From an uncultured Oscillospiraceae bacterium (GTDB lineage: Bacteria; Bacillota_A; Clostridia; Oscillospirales; Oscillospiraceae): DNA of 5,132 nt. Shown piece by piece: positions 4,852 through 5,132 of the stretch. The stretch lies in assembly GCA_947631215.1 (NCBI GenBank), contig CANRKN010000138.1, positions 1-5,132 of the forward strand, given 5' to 3'. Position 1 is the stretch's first letter, and each line of letters begins with the position of its first letter. Under the pieces are notes generated by a model, which searched no databases, was not told the DNA's origin, and saw nothing but the letters and a program-made list of their open reading frames with translations. The translations under genes were made by a program, and so were the position numbers.

Positions 4852-4875
4852 CGGGGACAGAGAATCAATTTCTTT
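4852..4875 (-). repeat. Stop-codon-proximal TGTCCCCG repeat, copy 2
   Basis: On the minus strand the end of the sigma-like gene reads AAGAAATTGATTCTC and then TGTCCCCG. It aligns with copy 1 (3472-3496) with small indels, and again the stop codon sits between short AGAA/TTCT arms. Confidence 0.4.
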
Positions 4876-5132
4876 TGAGTTTTTCTTTCAGCCGCTTGTG
4901 AGAGCGCTGGAGACGCTTTTTCGCGGCCTCCCGGGAGATCCCCATGGAATCGGCGACATCCTGGACAGACATGTGATGAAGCAGAAAGCTTTTGAGCATG
5001 CGCCAGTCTTCTTTGCCCAAAAGGTCTTCACAGATGACGTCAAGTTCCAACTCGTCCAAGCGCAGAGAGCCATCGGCAAGCGGGACCTCCTGATAATAAA
5101 GAAGCAGGGCGCTCAGCTTAGCCCTGCCTCGG
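4865..5132 (-). CDS. Sigma-70-family protein, C-terminal part with region 4 (partial, runs off the right edge)
   Basis: The open frame continues without interruption to the window edge; 88 codons are visible and the true start lies outside. The last 50 residues form a sigma region 4-type helix-turn-helix: WRMLKSFLLHHMSVQDVADS, then MGISREAAKKRLQRSHKRLK, the usual arrangement of a first helix, a VADSMGIS turn and a basic recognition helix that contacts the -35 element. It would be the first known gene of the minus-strand operon, with the anti-sigma gene starting 53 bases after its stop, as expected for an ECF-like sigma/anti-sigma pair. Whether region 2 is present cannot be seen, so a region-4-only protein remains possible. 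A TTG at 5059 is not taken as the start because the frame extends well upstream. Confidence 0.8.
   Translation of the reverse strand, partial: RGRAKLSALLLYYQEVPLADGSLRLDELELDVICEDLLGKEDWRMLKSFLLHHMSVQDVADSMGISREAAKKRLQRSHKRLKEKLKRN

Noticed and set aside
4812..4868. Longer anti-sigma protein starting at TTG 4868, overlapping the sigma stop
   Set aside because: There is no ribosome binding site before that TTG, while ATG 4811 has AGGAGGG at ideal spacing. The extra 19 residues do not look conserved in character.

Overview
The window looks like chromosomal DNA from a spore-forming, low-to-mid-GC clostridial Firmicute, probably a gut Oscillospiraceae-type organism. This is inferred from strong AGGAGG-type ribosome binding sites, an AbrB-type regulator with a zinc ribbon, two orphan proteins made only of a Spo0A-type DNA-binding domain, and a sigma factor paired with a DUF4367-type anti-sigma protein. 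I see no phage, IS, tRNA, rRNA or CRISPR signature.

Layout. (1) 62-307 (-): small AbrB-family transition-state-type regulator with its own promoter at 343-371. (2) 308-602: non-coding. It holds the abrB-like promoter, a possible short plus-strand transcript, and a perfect 15-bp terminator hairpin shared with the end of the next operon. (3) 603-2233 (-): a complete hipBA toxin-antitoxin operon, hipB first, with a 4-nt overlap; promoter at about 2323-2351 and a candidate HipB operator at 2264-2287. (4) 2234-2485: divergent control region. Besides the hip signals it contains four GTCA motifs spaced exactly 10 bp apart (2391-2430) upstream of a TATAAT. (5) 2486-3030 (+): a Spo0A C-terminal-domain-only regulator and a small overlapping gene. 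(6) 3033-3062: hairpin between convergent transcription units. (7) 3070-5132 (-): an apparent operon running in from the right edge, in the order sigma-70 region-4 protein (partial), membrane-anchored DUF4367-type anti-sigma protein, small secreted protein, and a second Spo0A_C-type gene. The second gene is about half identical to the first but its 5' end is out of frame by one base at a CCCCC run.

How it may fit together (inference). The right-hand operon has the form of an envelope-sensing sigma/anti-sigma module with a secreted product and a DNA-binding output protein. A paralogue of that output protein faces it across a shared terminator and has phased sites resembling Spo0A boxes in front of its own promoter. 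The most notable signals are the phased GTCA array and the twin Spo0A_C domains, one intact and one frameshifted. The hipBA and AbrB genes are recognisable families.
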